This document shows positions 1 to 12,140 of a stretch of DNA of 64,000 nucleotides, one piece after another. Origin of the DNA: Cercis canadensis (lineage: Eukaryota > Streptophyta > Magnoliopsida > Fabales > Fabaceae); the NCBI GenBank assembly GCA_003255065.1, contig QAOA01007083.1:207124-271123 (forward strand). Direction: 5' to 3'. Within the stretch, counting starts at the first letter, position 1. Every line of letters starts with the position of its first letter. The notes under the pieces are model-generated. The model saw only the letters and a list, made by a program, of their open reading frames with translations, was not told where the DNA came from and made no database searches. The position numbers and the translations under genes were made by a program.

Positions 1-44
<44 letters not shown>
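1..44. repeat. (TA)n microsatellite
   Basis: Uninterrupted alternating AT from the window edge to about position 44. Other TA tracts lie at 1000-1038 (inside a copia LTR) and 10284-10316. Confidence 0.95.
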
Positions 45-49
<5 letters not shown>

Positions 50-98
50 TGTGTAGGTAACATAACTAACCTAGGTTTAAGGAAGTAATTTTTTTTTT

Positions 99-225
99 CA
101 GGGATGGAATATATTATATTACAAATTTACATATATTTGCATCCATTGTAGTACAACTTAGCAAATACAAAATTAATACAAGATCAATGGTTAAAACTAA
201 GAATTAAAAAGTTTTCAAATTGGAA
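99..225. repeat. About 125-bp direct repeat, copy 1 (copy 2 at 4250-4378)
   Basis: The stretch starting CAGGGATGGAATATATTATA and ending near TTTTCAAATT recurs at 4250-4378 with few changes and one 4-bp insertion. Copy 1 abuts the broken 3' end of the LRK10L ectodomain fragment; copy 2 abuts the broken 5' end of the kinase fragment. It may be former intron sequence of one receptor-kinase gene duplicated during rearrangement, or an unrelated repeat. Confidence 0.75.
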
Positions 226-409
226 GGCCATCTCCCCAGAAAGGAAAACCAACATTCCTCAAGTTTCCGCAGCTGAATTGATTGGCACAACTCAAAAAAT
301 AATTGAAGGAGTTTACATAGGGAGTCATATTAATTGAAATCAAGAGTATTATTATCATGTATGAAAGAAGCATAGGATGGAAGGAGAAAGGGTGTGAGTG
401 GAAAGCCAT
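215..409 (-). pseudogene. LRK10L-type receptor kinase, N-terminal ectodomain fragment
   Basis: A 64-residue reading frame on the minus strand. It starts with Met, has a hydrophobic signal-peptide-like stretch (about residues 10-30, rich in L, I and M), then the start of a wall-associated cysteine-rich domain (GUB_WAK type) with C..QFSCGNLRNVGFPFWG. Intact LRK10L proteins continue for hundreds of residues through more cysteines, a transmembrane helix and a Ser/Thr kinase. Here the frame stops just after FPFWGDGLPI, at the junction with the 125-bp repeat. The matching kinase part lies about 3 kb away on the same strand (3295-4230) but in the wrong order to be joined by simple splicing. I read it as a broken gene copy. 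Confidence 0.7.
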
Positions 410-560
410 TTTCAGAAGAGATGAATTAATTCCTCACAACAATTTATTTACGTATGGGAGAGTGTACTTACGTTCAGCATTTTTCTGGGCAGATCCCCCT
501 CGGGGACAGGGGCCACTGGAGACGGGGGATGGGGGAAATATCCGTGTCAGGTTCTTGGAG

Positions 561-995
561 TGTTAAAAGGAGCACACCTTTGTAGCAACTTCTCCAAACA
601 TTTTCTCTTAACTTCATCACCGACTTCAAGGTCTAGAAAAAATTAGAAGTAGACAATAAACTAATTGTATAACTAGAAAAGTCTAGACCAGCTACTAACC
701 GACCTCAGTAGAAGAAATTAGAGAATCAAAAGCTACAAATTAGAAAAACCTAGAAATAAGGAAAGAAAAAATCTCCTACAAACCGTCATACTTGGGCGGT
801 TATAAAATGCCTATAAATAGGCATTAGTAGCTGATGTAAGTGTAATGGAAAAAGAAAAGTCCCTAGCCTTGTACGGTTTCCTTCAATCACTAACATTTAT
901 CCTTTATCTACTTCCATTAGGTATTTTTTCTTCTTATTACTAAGCTTTTATTTTTAACTACTACTATCAAGTCACTATCATTCTTTTTATCTATC

Positions 996-1041
<46 letters not shown>

Positions 1042-1068
1042 TATTATTATTATTTTCATAAATTAACA
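561..1068 (+). mobile_element. Ty1-copia 5' LTR
   Basis: The 508-bp segment begins TGTTAA and ends TTAACA (inverted termini). One base later, at 1070, comes TGGTATCA, the usual initiator-methionine tRNA primer-binding site of plant copia elements. A TATA-like signal (TATAAAATGCCTATAAATAG) lies near 800-825, and a (TA)n tract occupies 1000-1038. The gag remains follow directly. No matching 3' LTR was found, so the element is truncated. Confidence 0.75.
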
Positions 1069-1177
1069 ATGGTATCAAAATTATTTCTTTTTATTTCGGC
1101 GTAAGACTCATTCACTAAAACTCTTTTCCTTAACCCACTTTATATTTATCTTTTACCTAAAAATTCTCATATGATCG

Positions 1178-1840
1178 ATGGATGCATCAACTGTCAATTT
1201 CTCTTCTGTCCCTCTGCAAATTAATACTAGTGAAAATTATGATTTTTAGAAATTAAAATTAAAGACATATTTTATCTCACAAAAATTGTGAGATATTGTT
1301 CAAAATTGGTTTAACACCCCAAAAAATATTTCCACTCTATCCGAGATGGAAAAGAAAAAATTGGAGGAGAATCAACAAAAGGATGCGCAAGCTCTGTTTG
1401 TTATCTAGTAAGTAGTGGACGACACTATTTTTACAAGGATCACAGATGCTAACTCTGCAAAGAAGGCATGGGATATCTTAGAGGAAGAGTATCGTGGAAG
1501 TGAAAAGATACGAGCCATTAAACTTCAATATCTTAGAAGAGAGTTTGAAATATTAAAAATGAAGGAATTTGAGACTATAGAAGATTATTATATGAGAATC
1601 AAAGAAATAGTCAATCAAATGAAATTATATGGGAAAGATATATCTGGAAAAAAAAATGTGGAACATAAAATTCTTATCACTCCCAGAAAAATATGACCCT
1701 ATAGTTGCTATTATAGAGACGACACTAGATTTATTATCTCTATCAGTGACTAAACTAGTGAAACTCCTTAGAGCCCATGAAACAAAATTGAATAGGCATA
1801 ATAAAGCATCCGTTGAAAACACCTTTAAAACTAAAATAAA
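1178..1840 (+). pseudogene. Ty1-copia gag fragment (UBN2 / Retrotran_gag_2 type)
   Basis: Begins MDASTVNFSSVPL and continues in one main frame through typical copia gag blocks: YDF.KLKLKTYF, DAQALFVI, AKKAWDILEEEYRGS, KLQYLRREFEILKMK, YYMRIKEIVNQMK and LPEKYDPIVAIIE, the last after a frameshift near 1660. Stops replace the Trp of the usual YDFW motif and several later codons. Gag would normally continue to a CCHC zinc knuckle, then protease, integrase and RT-RNaseH; none is seen. Dead, 3'-truncated retrotransposon downstream of the LTR at 561-1068. Confidence 0.85.
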
Positions 1841-2455
1841 TTGCTTCCTATTTTCCTTTCGGTTTAATGGTTATGTTGATGTTTTCTAAATAGATTATTA
1901 TATATGCAAATGAGATATTTTCATCTTTCATCTTCAGTGTATGTCATGGTGTGAAATTGTCAATTCAAAAAGAAGTTCCTTTGAAATTTCCACACTATGA
2001 AGTTTCTGGGAAATTTAAAGACTAGGTTAATACCACTAAATCCCTGTTCAATCCAAAGTTTGAAAAGTCCACCCATGACCAATTAAAGTTAGTTTCCAAG
2101 GTCAAATTAAACTAATAATAACTTCTGACTGCCATGGATCAGTTTGTTAGCCTTTGAGCTAATTGTCATTCATCTACTAATGATAACTTTATAAAACATA
2201 TGGTCTACTGTTGAAACATCATTTGATATCGATTAATAATTTTACAACTCTACAATAGAAAAGAGAAAGAAAGTCCGAGTTTCTAATAGCTGAACTAATT
2301 AAGCGCTTGTTTGTTACGTGAAAAACAATATTTGAAATTATCAACATAAGTAGATAATTAATGATATTAATTCACTTCCCTTAAACCAGATCCTAAGGAT
2401 CAAAATCACTTGGCCTTAATGTTCCCATGAAAAACATACATTCGCAGAGATAGAA

Positions 2456-3061
2456 TGTTGAGTAGTTTGTAAAAGGTGTTTATTTAATCAAGTTCCACAT
2501 TAGTTGAATTAAAGAATGAAAAAGACTTTATAAAAGCAAACTAAAGTTATAGAGTAACTTTAGATAAATGGGCACAAACACATTAGACTAAGGCCCAATA
2601 GCCTAGTAAGTCAAAGATGCTTAGTGGTCTTTGATTGACACTTAGGCACTTGGGCCTTGATTGGACAAGTATTTTAAAGTCTGGTTTTAATAATCAGACT
2701 GGACCGGTTCGGGTCGGTTTGACCCAGTTCGGATGATAGTTAATTAAGTTTTATCTGTTTGGTTTATTAGTAAACCCGAATAGACAGTTGTGTCTGTTTC
2801 GAACAGACAGTTGTGTCTATTACGAATAGACAATCATGATTGTTAATTACTGGCCAGTCACATTTGTTCAATTTGTGTTTTTTCAAGTCTATAAAAAGGA
2901 ACTCTCTAATGCATTAAAATTTACTTTTCCATTGAGAATTTTTGAGAACTTTGTTGTATCTTGAGGTAACTTGTTTTTATAGAGAAGCAACATTATACTC
3001 AAGACAATGTAATTGTTCACGCCTGCGAAACTAGTTAGTCTCCATTATCATTTTCCTAACA
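2456..3061 (+). mobile_element. Probable solo LTR, copia-like (left boundary uncertain)
   Basis: Runs from TGTTGAGTAG to TTTCCTAACA. Near the start it has a plant-LTR-like GTTCCACATTAG motif, and about 170 bp before the end a TATA box (TATAAAAAGGAA near 2890). The bases just outside (TAGAA left, GTATT right) are not a target-site duplication, so the left end may be wrong or the site has decayed. No primer-binding site or internal region follows. Confidence 0.4.
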
Positions 3062-3294
3062 GTATTTATTGACTAAGTACACATTGCTACGAAAAGGATA
3101 GAGTTTGCTTCAACTCTAAATATTTTAACCCTTAAATAACCACAAAGTCAAATCAATTGTTTAATTGACAGAATGCATGAAATCTTTGATTCAATTATCA
3201 GTGACAGTTCTATAACAATTACATCTTAAGGTTTCGTGGGAATCATATTAACAAAACGAAAAATAACAACCCCATTTTCTTAGAAATTCAAATC

Positions 3295-4230
3295 CTAGGA
3301 CTGTTGAAAGGAACCATCCTTTTGAGTGGATCTTGAGTTTATGTCCTCCATATTGGTGGAAGATCCATTTGGAAACTGTAGGGGTGACTTCGAAGGAGAA
3401 TACAAGAACGGCTTTGGTGGAAATGGCAATGACTCAACAAGTCCTTCTAACATCTCTACTACTTTACCCATTGATGGCCTATCTGATGGATTTGTTTGAA
3501 TGCACCATAGACTCACCAAAATCATCTTCCTTACAATCTCGTTTTCCTCACCTTTGATGGACATATTTCTACTAAGAATATTACCTTGCTCAAGGTCCTT
3601 ATATATCCAATCTGGAAAATACATTTCACTTGTATGCGACGCTCCTTTGTCAAAATTCTTTCTTCCTCCAACCATTTCCAACACCAACATGCCATAGCTA
3701 TAGACATCAGATTTGTGAGAAACTCCACCAAATGTTCGACTAAATACTTTTGGTGCAATGAACCCTATAGTTCCTCTTGTGCCCATTAAAGTCACAATGC
3801 TTTCTTTCTTCTAGCATATTTTAGCTAGTCCAAAATCAGAGATTTTTGGGCAAAAATCTTCGTCCAAAAGAATGTTTTGGGGTTTGATATCAAGATGAAG
3901 AATTCTTGTATTACATCCTCGATGCAAGTATTCTAGTCCTCGAGCAATGCCAATTGCAATTTGGTACATTGTCTTCCAGTCTAAATTACAAATTGCATTA
4001 GGAGACCCTCTTTTGTAAATGAACTTATCCAATGAACCATTAGGCATAAATTCATAGAGGAGTGCTCTTTTATTCCGTTCATAACAAAATCCCAAAAGAG
4101 AGACTATGTTAACATGTGATGTTCTACTAATACTTGCCACTTCATTTATAAATTCTTCTCCATTGCCTTTAGACTCACTTAGTAGTTTTACTGCCACAAG
4201 ATGACCATCTGGAGTTATGGCCACATACAT
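3295..4230 (-). pseudogene. LRK10L-type receptor kinase, truncated kinase domain with an internal stop
   Basis: Two minus-strand frames (4230-3811 and 3795-3295) form one kinase domain interrupted by a single in-frame TAG near 3814, after DFGLAKIC. Visible are VAVKLL (ATP-binding Lys), [16 protein letters not shown], catalytic [24 protein letters not shown] (APE changed to APK), [19 protein letters not shown], and [13 protein letters not shown] near the end. The glycine-rich loop, transmembrane helix and ectodomain are missing upstream, where the 125-bp repeat begins. The family is the plant LRK10L / PR5K-like receptor kinases. Truncation plus stop argue for a pseudogene. Sequencing error could explain the stop alone but not the missing N-lobe. 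Confidence 0.85.
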
Positions 4231-4249
4231 ATATTTGCATATATTTTTT

Positions 4250-4378
4250 TCAGGGATGGAATATATTATATTACAAATTTACATATATTTGCATCCACTG
4301 TACGTAGTACAACTTAGCAAATACAAAACTAATACAAGATCAATGGTTGGAACTAAGAATTAAGAAGTTTTCAAATTT
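4250..4378. repeat. About 125-bp direct repeat, copy 2
   Basis: Second copy of the stretch at 99-225, lying immediately upstream (minus-strand sense) of the truncated kinase fragment. Confidence 0.75.
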
Positions 4379-5464
4379 GAGTCTCGGAATTGAAAAAATT
4401 TCCCAACTTAAAAATTAGATACATAACTAGTTAAGTCTTTGCTTGCGACCATAAAGAGTACATGTTGATGGGAGAGTATACACACCAAATAGAGATAACA
4501 ATACATACTTTCTAAAGAAAAACAGAGGAACAACCAAAATAGAAAGGGGCAAAAACTACCAGAGAAAAAGAAGAAGACAGAGGGGAAAATTGTGAGTTTG
4601 TATTAGAAAGATTAGAGAAAAGAGTAGAGTGGTAGTTTATGAGATGTAAGTGTTTTCATGAGGATTGGGATGCTCTTGAAGCTGCTTTATTTGACTTGGT
4701 CACTAAAAGTAATAAGGGCCAATTTGGACTCTCACATCAGTGGAAATAAATTGTAGACGTAAACAATTTTGCTTCAAATGTATAGATTAGTGCCTCATTC
4801 AAAGGGGTTTTGGCTTTTGTGACATTATTAATTTTGCTAGTAGGCATCATCAGCATGGACGATAGGGAACTTTGAGATTGGAAGCCGCCCAAGAATGAAA
4901 ATAACTCTTTGAAAATATCTCGTTATAATCTGAATTTAATTGGACTCATATTCAATAAGAAAAGTCTTTCAAAATACAAAAATGCGAGTCCCACTTTTAT
5001 GTATCTTGGAGAGTACTATTCTCGGTGTTCACAATTAAGAATTCCTAAAAAAAAATAAAAAAAATTTGGTAGTCAAAACTTTGTTACCAGCATTTTTGTC
5101 AAAATAATGTGGATTTATACTTGCCTTTAGATAAATATTTTGTTCTTACCAATTCATTTCATTTATAAATCACATTTAATTTTAACAAGAATTTGATAAT
5201 TTTTCTCTAATTAAATTGCATTTTTTTTCCAATGACCTTAATTTTTATTTTTATTTTTTTTAGATGTGTGCTATGCTGCATCCTCTTTAAAAAGGCATAG
5301 CGCTATACCATTCCCTTATTTGAGGAGTTATAGTAGGATCTACATCATAAAATTGGTATCATTATGAATATTTCAAAAAAAAAGAGTCATCTATAGTGAG
5401 TCAGAATAGTTAGTTTCTTGTAAAATGCATAAATAAAGTGATATAGAAAATGCTAATTTTATAA
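4379..5464. other. Intergenic, no gene recognised
   Basis: AT-rich, with stops in all frames. No RNA gene or complete element was recognised. Confidence 0.5.
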
Positions 5465-5734
5465 CACTACAAGAATTTCGCAGTATTCCAACGGAATTTT
5501 TCCGTTGGAATTTTGTAAAATTCCGTTGGAATTTGTAGTTCCAACGGAAATTCCAACGGAATCTCAGTCGTTAGAAAAAGTGCCGTTGGAATTTAACATT
5601 GCAACGGAAATTCTAACGGAGAAAAAATTCCAACGGTAATTCCAACGGTATTTTACCGTTGGAATTAATATTTCAAAAAAAAGTTTCACGGTAAATTCCC
5701 ACGGTAATTCCAACGGAAAATACCGTTGGAATTT
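5465..5734 (+). mobile_element. CACTA-type MITE (TTCCAACGG family), 3' end lost at an N
   Basis: Begins CACTACAAGAATTTC after a possible TAA target site. It is built of alternating TTCCAACGG and CCGTTGGAA subterminal repeats, as in non-autonomous En/Spm elements. The 3' terminus is replaced by an N at 5735. Beyond the N, the 65 bp that precede the element reappear and continue without it. Confidence 0.75.
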
Positions 5735-5735
5735 N

Positions 5736-7541
5736 TCAAAATAGTTAGTTTCTTGTAAAATGCATAAATAAAGTGATATAGGAAAATGCTAATTTTATAA
5801 TAGTAATGAATGCTAATTTTTTTTGACACAATTAATCTTAAATTCTATCAATAGCACTAGGTTTTGGAATTTAGCCCAAGCTTTGTAATTCGATTTTTTA
5901 AAATCTTTGTAATTGCACCAATTTCAAAATATGGGTCTCACAAAAAATTAGTAGAGTAGCGCTACCCCTTAAATATCTTAGCAATCATTTTTTTCTTTTG
6001 AGAAAACTCAAATTTCTCAACCAAAAAATATTGACAAGTAAACTGCCTATTTTCAACCTCCTTTTCTTTCATCAATCACTATCCAAACTAGCTGCAGAAA
6101 ATTAGGTATAATTGGTAATATTTTGGTATCCATGAAAATGAAAGGATTGTAATCTTGTTGGTATTTAGTGGATTGATCTCCTCTCATCCACCTCACCTGA
6201 AATGACCAAAATAGCCCTCGACATTATGTATATATATTTGAACATAATAACTATATACTAAACAAAATAATCATATATTTAATACATGCTAACCACATAT
6301 TTATATAATATTGAGAAGTATTTTTGTCATTTCACCCGAAAGAATAAGTACTTTATTGAAAAGTGTTTGGCTTTAAAACTTCTTAATCTTTTTTCTCAAG
6401 TACTAAAAATGAGAATAATTCTCCCAATAAAAAATGAGAAAACTATAATTTTGGTCCTTAATTTTTTTTAAAACATATTTAATCCTTAATCTTTAAATTT
6501 TCTGAATAAAATCTTCAAGTGTTCAAAATGTTTCAATGCAAGGCTACTTATGAGTTATGACTCCTTTATTAAGCCTGTACGTGATGGGTTTCATGTGTAG
6601 CCTACACAATATACCCATGTTAATTGTTTCTTGGTTGTGTAGTTAATAGCCGCTAAAAATTAGGCCAAAATAAAGAAAACAAATTGAGAAGCTTGGAAGC
6701 ACTCTTAACCACATGAAAACATATCACATTTTTTTTAAGTCATACGAGAAATACTCATCATTATTCTCAATGGGACACTTTAGTGGTTGTGTAATTGATA
6801 TTTAATTTGTTATAAAGATATTGAGTTCAAATCTCACTATAACTTAATAGAGCAAAATTTTAGAAAAAATAAGTTACTCTATATTGTGTAGCCTATAATG
6901 GTCCCAAAAAAAATCTCATTTTTTATTNATATTGTGTAGCCTATAATGGTCCAAAAAAAAATCTCATTTTTTATTTGTTCTCACATTAAAGTACTTTGAA
7001 TATTCAATAATTTAGTAGAGAAAATTTAAAGATCAACAACTGAATTGAGAAAACATTAAATATTTCAAGGACTAAAAATAATTAATTTTCAAATATTTTT
7101 ATCCTCTCTCTTTTTCACTCCCCTCTATTTTCCCACTAAGGATATTCTTTTCATCTATTAAGTGCGCTTATTTGTTTTTTCTTAATTGCCTCAGGAAGGA
7201 CTCGGAGCAAAACAAAACATGCCATAAATCTGCACGTTTCCATGAATCATAGTGTATAACAATTGTACCCTCACTCATGTAGAAAATGACAACTAAGTGC
7301 TTCCAGAATTTAGTATTTCAGATATTGAATATCAATTACAGTTCCATTCAGCCCAGAAAGATAGAGACACCTACTTTTGTCTTTCTCTTTGAAGTTTCCA
7401 GATATGTCCATTAACATAGCAACAGTTTGAACCTTTTGTGAATTGAAAAATGCAAAGTTTTTATGTGGTTGGATTCAGAGAGAACTATATATGAAGATCA
7501 TTTTCATTAGCACCAAGGAAACAAAAAGGTAAAATCAAGAA
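5736..7541. other. Intergenic, with an N-joined duplication at 6928
   Basis: No coding potential recognised. Around the N at 6928, about 45 bp (ATTGTGTAGCCTATAATGG onward) are present on both sides, suggesting an unmerged contig overlap. A SINE-like sequence lies at 6768-6900 and is listed separately. Confidence 0.5.
6768..6900 (+). repeat. Possible tRNA-derived SINE
   Basis: An A-box-like start (TTTAGTGGTTGTG) is followed by a B-box-like GAGTTCAAATCTC about 50 bp on. The tail, TACTCTATATTGTGTAGCCTA, resembles the end of the copy at 13560-13712. No clean target-site duplication was seen. Confidence 0.3.
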
Positions 7542-7836
7542 GGACCCCATCACTCAAGATTCATGTGAATCCCACAACAAAGCACACCTAACTTTGAAAC
7601 AAACATTGATTGATTGCATGGGCCATTAAAAGGGGAAAGAAAAAAAAGAAAAAAGAAAAATTGAAGTCATGAACTAAAATCATTGACANACCCCATCACT
7701 CAAGATTCATGTGAATCCCACAACAAAGCACACCTAACTTTGCAACAACCATTGATTGATTGCATGGGCCATTAAAAGGGGAAAGAAAAAAAAGAAAAAA
7801 GAAAAATTGAAGTCATGAACTAAAATCATTGACAAG
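7542..7836. repeat. Two near-identical 147-bp copies flanking a single N (7689)
   Basis: 7542-7688 and 7690-7836 are nearly identical (for example TTTGAAACAAACATT versus TTTGCAACAACCATT). The right copy contains the last codons of the amidotransferase gene and its stop; the left copy lies only in its 3' flank. This is probably two alleles placed end to end by the assembler. Confidence 0.8.
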
Positions 7837-9939
7837 GCCATGTATCTTTCTGTCCAAAACTTCTGAGCAAATCTGCCCCATGGTGTGGTAGAAAGACAAG
7901 AGGTCTGACAACTGCTCTACCGACATTTTTCCCATCACATTTCTTGCCAATTTTTCTCTTTCCTCATTCAGCTTCAATCTCTCTATGTAGGATCCTGCAT
8001 TCCTAACTGTTGCTCCCATTTGCTTTAACCTATTTTCTTGCTGCACACTCAAGGCTGTGTTTGACTGCAAAATGATACACAAATCAATATTAAAGAAAGA
8101 AAGATGAAGAAACCATCATATTTTTATGGGAAGAAAACTATTTACACAAATTTTATACATTCAATTGTGCAAAACCATGATAATACTGCTTCCACCACTG
8201 CATATGCATAATTTTATAAACAGACATACCCTAAGTTCAACCAAAATTTGTTTAAGTGGAGCCCCACCTACTTTTATATGAATGGAAACAACTAGATTTT
8301 GATGAAATTAACACACTTTTAATACTCATAGTGATTCGTGCTTGTTAAGTAGGCAAATTTTGAATAATATAGAAAAAAAAAAAAGTTTAAATTGAAGTCT
8401 TTAATGCTAAGAGTGCAAGTGTGAGTAACAGGTCTAATTAGTGTGTAAATAACATTACTCAATTCACTATATCAATATTGTGTATACAAGTTGAAGCGAA
8501 ATCAATTAAATTATTGTGCACAACTATACATGTAAAAAAAAAAAAAAAATTAGTTTTTCTACATTAACTTTTTATGATTAGAAACCAAAACAACCAAATC
8601 CCTTAATATAATATTGGGGAAAACTGTCAAACAGTTCATCATGAATATGAATGTGTAGTAGTACCTCAAGGAATTCTGCTCCTGCTTCAAGTTCAGACTC
8701 TTTGGATGAATTCAACTCACGGCCATGAGTGTAGAGATTTTTAGCAAGTGAGAAACTCCTCAGTATGATTTTCCTTTTGTTCTCCATTTCCTTATTAAGC
8801 TGTGGAGGCTTTTGCACAGAAGTTGCACTATTCAGTTTCTTCTGATAAGCAATTACTGCCTTTGTAAATTCCTGCCAAGTTTGCATGCAATCCAAAAATT
8901 TCAATTCAATGCACCAACATTAAAACCTCAGAAGAATAATAGCCACACAAAAAAATAAATAAATCAAAAGAATTAATCTATTAACAAACCTTGTAAGCCA
9001 TTGGGCATCCCGGGTAATCAAATTCATCTGAATCTTGCTTCCTCATTCTCTCAGGGTGAAATTGCAATCCCATAATGAACTTCCCCTCTTCAGGATTATA
9101 AGCATCTGGGTCATAGAACCCTTCAATTAAACCATCTGGGGAAAAAGACATTGGAACAAAACGTTGAGCCAATCTCTTAACTCCTTGGTGATGATAGCTA
9201 TTAACAGAAATCTCCATGTTTACATCATCCAAAGAATCTTTAAACCAATGATGCAAAGGGGTGTTTTCAACCACCTTCACCTCATGCCTATGACCATCAT
9301 AATCATCATAGTTAATGTGTATCACTCTTTGGCTTTCTGGGATTTTCTTTGACACCTCTTTTTCTATGTCCTGGTAAAGGGTGCCTCCACATGCAACATT
9401 TAGGATCTGTGAACCTCTGCAGATTCCCAAATAGGGAATGTTCCTTTCAAGGCAAAGCTTGGCTAGGCTCAACTCTATTGAATCTTTCTCTTTATCAATG
9501 GCAGTGTCACTGGTGTGAAGTCTCTTGATTTCTTCTAATTCTTCCTGTGAAAGCCCTGAGGTCTCTGCTGCTTCGTACCATGAAGGATCAATGTCTTCTC
9601 CTTCACAGAGAAGAACGCCATGGATTGGCTCAAAGCTATCTAACAACATGTGCACCCCGGAAACACGAGGAACAATAACTGGTACTGCTCCATAGCCTAC
9701 TATAAGATCAAGGTGGTATTCCCCTAAAAAAAGTAACAAAAGAATTAATATGTGTGCGAAACTTGAAACTTGACCCGAAAATATCACTGTTCGGAAAAAA
9801 AAATAAATAAATAAATAAAATAAAAATAAAAAATGAGAAGATGAAACTTACCCACAAAATCGACGAACTTGTTCTTGCGAACGCTGCGTCTAGAGACGAT
9901 TAGAACGCGAGGGAGAATAACAGAGAGATCAGAGGACAT
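7813..9939 (-). CDS. GAT1_2.1: Class I glutamine amidotransferase-like protein (GAT1_2.1 type, peptidase C26)
   Basis: Four exons on the minus strand: 9939-9852, 9723-8990, 8871-8665 and 8064-7813. All junctions are GT..AG and in phase, giving 426 residues. The class I glutaminase fold spans about residues 10-275. The nucleophile is Cys131 in GICRGSQ, with His252 and Glu254 in QFHPE, so the triad is intact. It resembles plant GAT1_2.1 (Arabidopsis At1g15040), a putative gamma-glutamyl hydrolase/glutamine amidotransferase linked to nitrogen status. That role comes from family knowledge; the substrate is not proven by this sequence. The C-terminal 150 residues (exons 3-4) are Lys/Glu-rich, probably helical, and belong to this subfamily. 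The ATG at 9939 precedes a conserved [22 protein letters not shown] start. No damage is visible in the coding sequence. Confidence 0.93.
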
Positions 9940-10045
9940 TGTGATTGTGGTTTCGAAACTATTGTTATTCTCAATATTATCAGAGATGGGAATGCTGAAA
10001 AGAGTTTTTCGAACTAAGCTTCTTGTGTTTTCATGGGTGCTTTGC

Positions 10046-10057
10046 TATTATATATAG
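10046..10057 (-). promoter_or_regulatory. Probable TATA box of the amidotransferase gene
   Basis: On the minus strand this reads CTATATATAATA, about 110 bp upstream of the start codon. A purine-rich GA tract (about 10131-10156) lies further upstream. Position and sequence fit a plant core promoter; the transcription start is not known. Confidence 0.5.
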
Positions 10058-10159
10058 GAAGAAAAAGGATAGATAGCATAGACAGCTATGGTTTGAAAGT
10101 AACAGCGAATATAAAGAGAAACAGAGGAGCGCACACAGAGAGAGAGAGGGGGGGATAAA

Positions 10160-10281
10160 AAAAAAAAAAATAAAAACAGAGTCCTTGCGCCGCGTATGTT
10201 CCAGATTTTCAAGGATTATCGTTTACTGGTTTTATGACTTAAATTAGGGTTCCTTGCACTAATTGAATTCAATGGATAATT

Positions 10282-10317
<36 letters not shown>

Positions 10318-12140
10318 CAAAACAGACTTTGTAAGCTTAATTTATTATTTTATTTGACGAGATATATTCACCTGTTTTTCTTGTGGCTGGTGGGATTTGC
10401 TAGAACATTTTGCCATCAATTTTGCATTAATTTATATTGGTGCAAATCCTATATTTTTTTTGTTTTTTTGATAACATTAGTACATATATATCCTATATAT
10501 TAAATAAAATTAATTGAGAAGATGATTTTGGGTATGGTACAAGATGGTCAAGAAAATACCATTTGAATGGTCCACTTTAAAAATATCAAAAGTCGTTATT
10601 GTGTTTATATAAATAATTATTATATATAAAATAATTATATATTTTTTAAAAAAATCATCACATAACTCTAACAATATTGTAGTAATTTGAGAAAATAAAT
10701 GAACTAAATAATTTTTTTTTTCATCCGAGTCTTTTTCCCAAATTAATTTCAGTAATTAAATTTTACCTGAATTAATTATTTAAATTTCCTTTTGTAAAAA
10801 GGAAAAAAAATTGATTTTTTTTTTTTTATAAAAAAACTCTCATCCATTTAGAATAGAATTGAGTAAAAACTTTCTGTTAAAACTCTTCTTGACTTTTCCA
10901 GGTTGGTCGGATATGTCATAGGGACTCATGTTGTAAGATTTTATGACTTAAAAGAAAAATAGTATAATTTGGATTTGTAGTTCTCTGAGCTGATATTTTG
11001 AAACTTTCAAGTTTCTGAACAAAAATGTCGGCATGCATGACACGTGTTAGTGATTATCATGTGAGGCCACGTGGAAGATAGGTAAAAACTGTGGAGTACC
11101 TTATGATCATATGATGTGTGAAATTGAGGTTAGGCAGTGATTGGGATTTGATAAAAATAGAGGAGAGGTTCGCGGTTTCATTTGGTGGAGCACTTATCCT
11201 GTTTTGTATTTTCCCATATTTGTCTCGAAAGTAAAAGCATGCTTTATTTGGGTTTATATTTTATATTTAATTGTTGATTAGGATTTACGAATGTGTCTAC
11301 ATTTAAAAGGTAGAATTCATGGAATCTAATTTGAAATGTTCCTCTTGCTGTGTCACTGCCAACTCAATAACTTGATCCGAGTAGGTACAAGTACAACTAA
11401 TAGAAGTGGTAATTAGTTAATGATTTTCACTGATTAGTTATCATGGGAAGAAAGTTAATGATTACCAAATAGTTTGTAACTATTGAGCTCCTTCTTAAAA
11501 TTTTTTAATTATGTGTTTGAATTTTTTTAAAAAAAAAAGTTAATGGTTGATTTATATATTTTCTTAAGCTAGTTATTTNGATTTATATATTTTCTTAAAG
11601 CTAGTTATTTAATATAATGAATGATATTTATATTGTTTTATGTCTATGATATTAATATTATTTGTGGTATTGAATAATTAATATTTTTTAATAATTATAT
11701 ATTTCTTTTTGAGATTTTGAGTAATGTTATTGATGTAGGATTTTTTATTTTATTTTATTTTTTTCCTTTGAGGTTGGTGAATAACTGAATGTTTTAGAAT
11801 GTCAAGTAAAAAATAACTTCTCAAAATAGTAATTTTTTTTTCCCACAAAATGATCAATGTGGTTTTTGGAACAAGTTCAAGCAAAATAATATTTTTCTTT
11901 TGTCCATTATTCAAAGATACGCAATGAACAATAACTTATTACAATCTCATGAATTTTATAATATTTTTTTATTTGAGATAGTTTGTCAAATGGTCAAAGC
12001 TATCATTCTATAATTGGGGAGATTCAAACCTAAAATAACGAGTAAGGGATAGTCTTAAGGTTGAAAGTGACTCTACTGAGCTAATATCTCTCATCTTATA
12101 ATATTCATTCTTGATAAGATTTGAACATAAAAATTTTATT
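10160..12140. other. Intergenic, no gene recognised
   Basis: AT-rich, with a (TA)n microsatellite at 10284-10316. A single N at 11579 is flanked by about 30 bp repeated on both sides (GATTTATATATTTTCTTAA), another probable contig overlap. Confidence 0.5.

Noticed and set aside
357..566. 69-codon plus-strand frame opposite the LRK10L fragment
   Set aside because: It is antisense to a recognisable receptor ectodomain and runs into the copia LTR border; no protein-like features.
5465..5734. CRISPR-like spaced repeats (TTCCAACGG)
   Set aside because: The motifs are short inverted subterminal repeats of a CACTA MITE in a plant genome; spacing is irregular.
9851..9939. A mitochondrial targeting peptide on the amidotransferase from exon 1
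   Set aside because: Exon 1 has some Arg/Ser but includes the conserved VLIVSRR beta strand of the domain; too short to call a transit peptide by eye.
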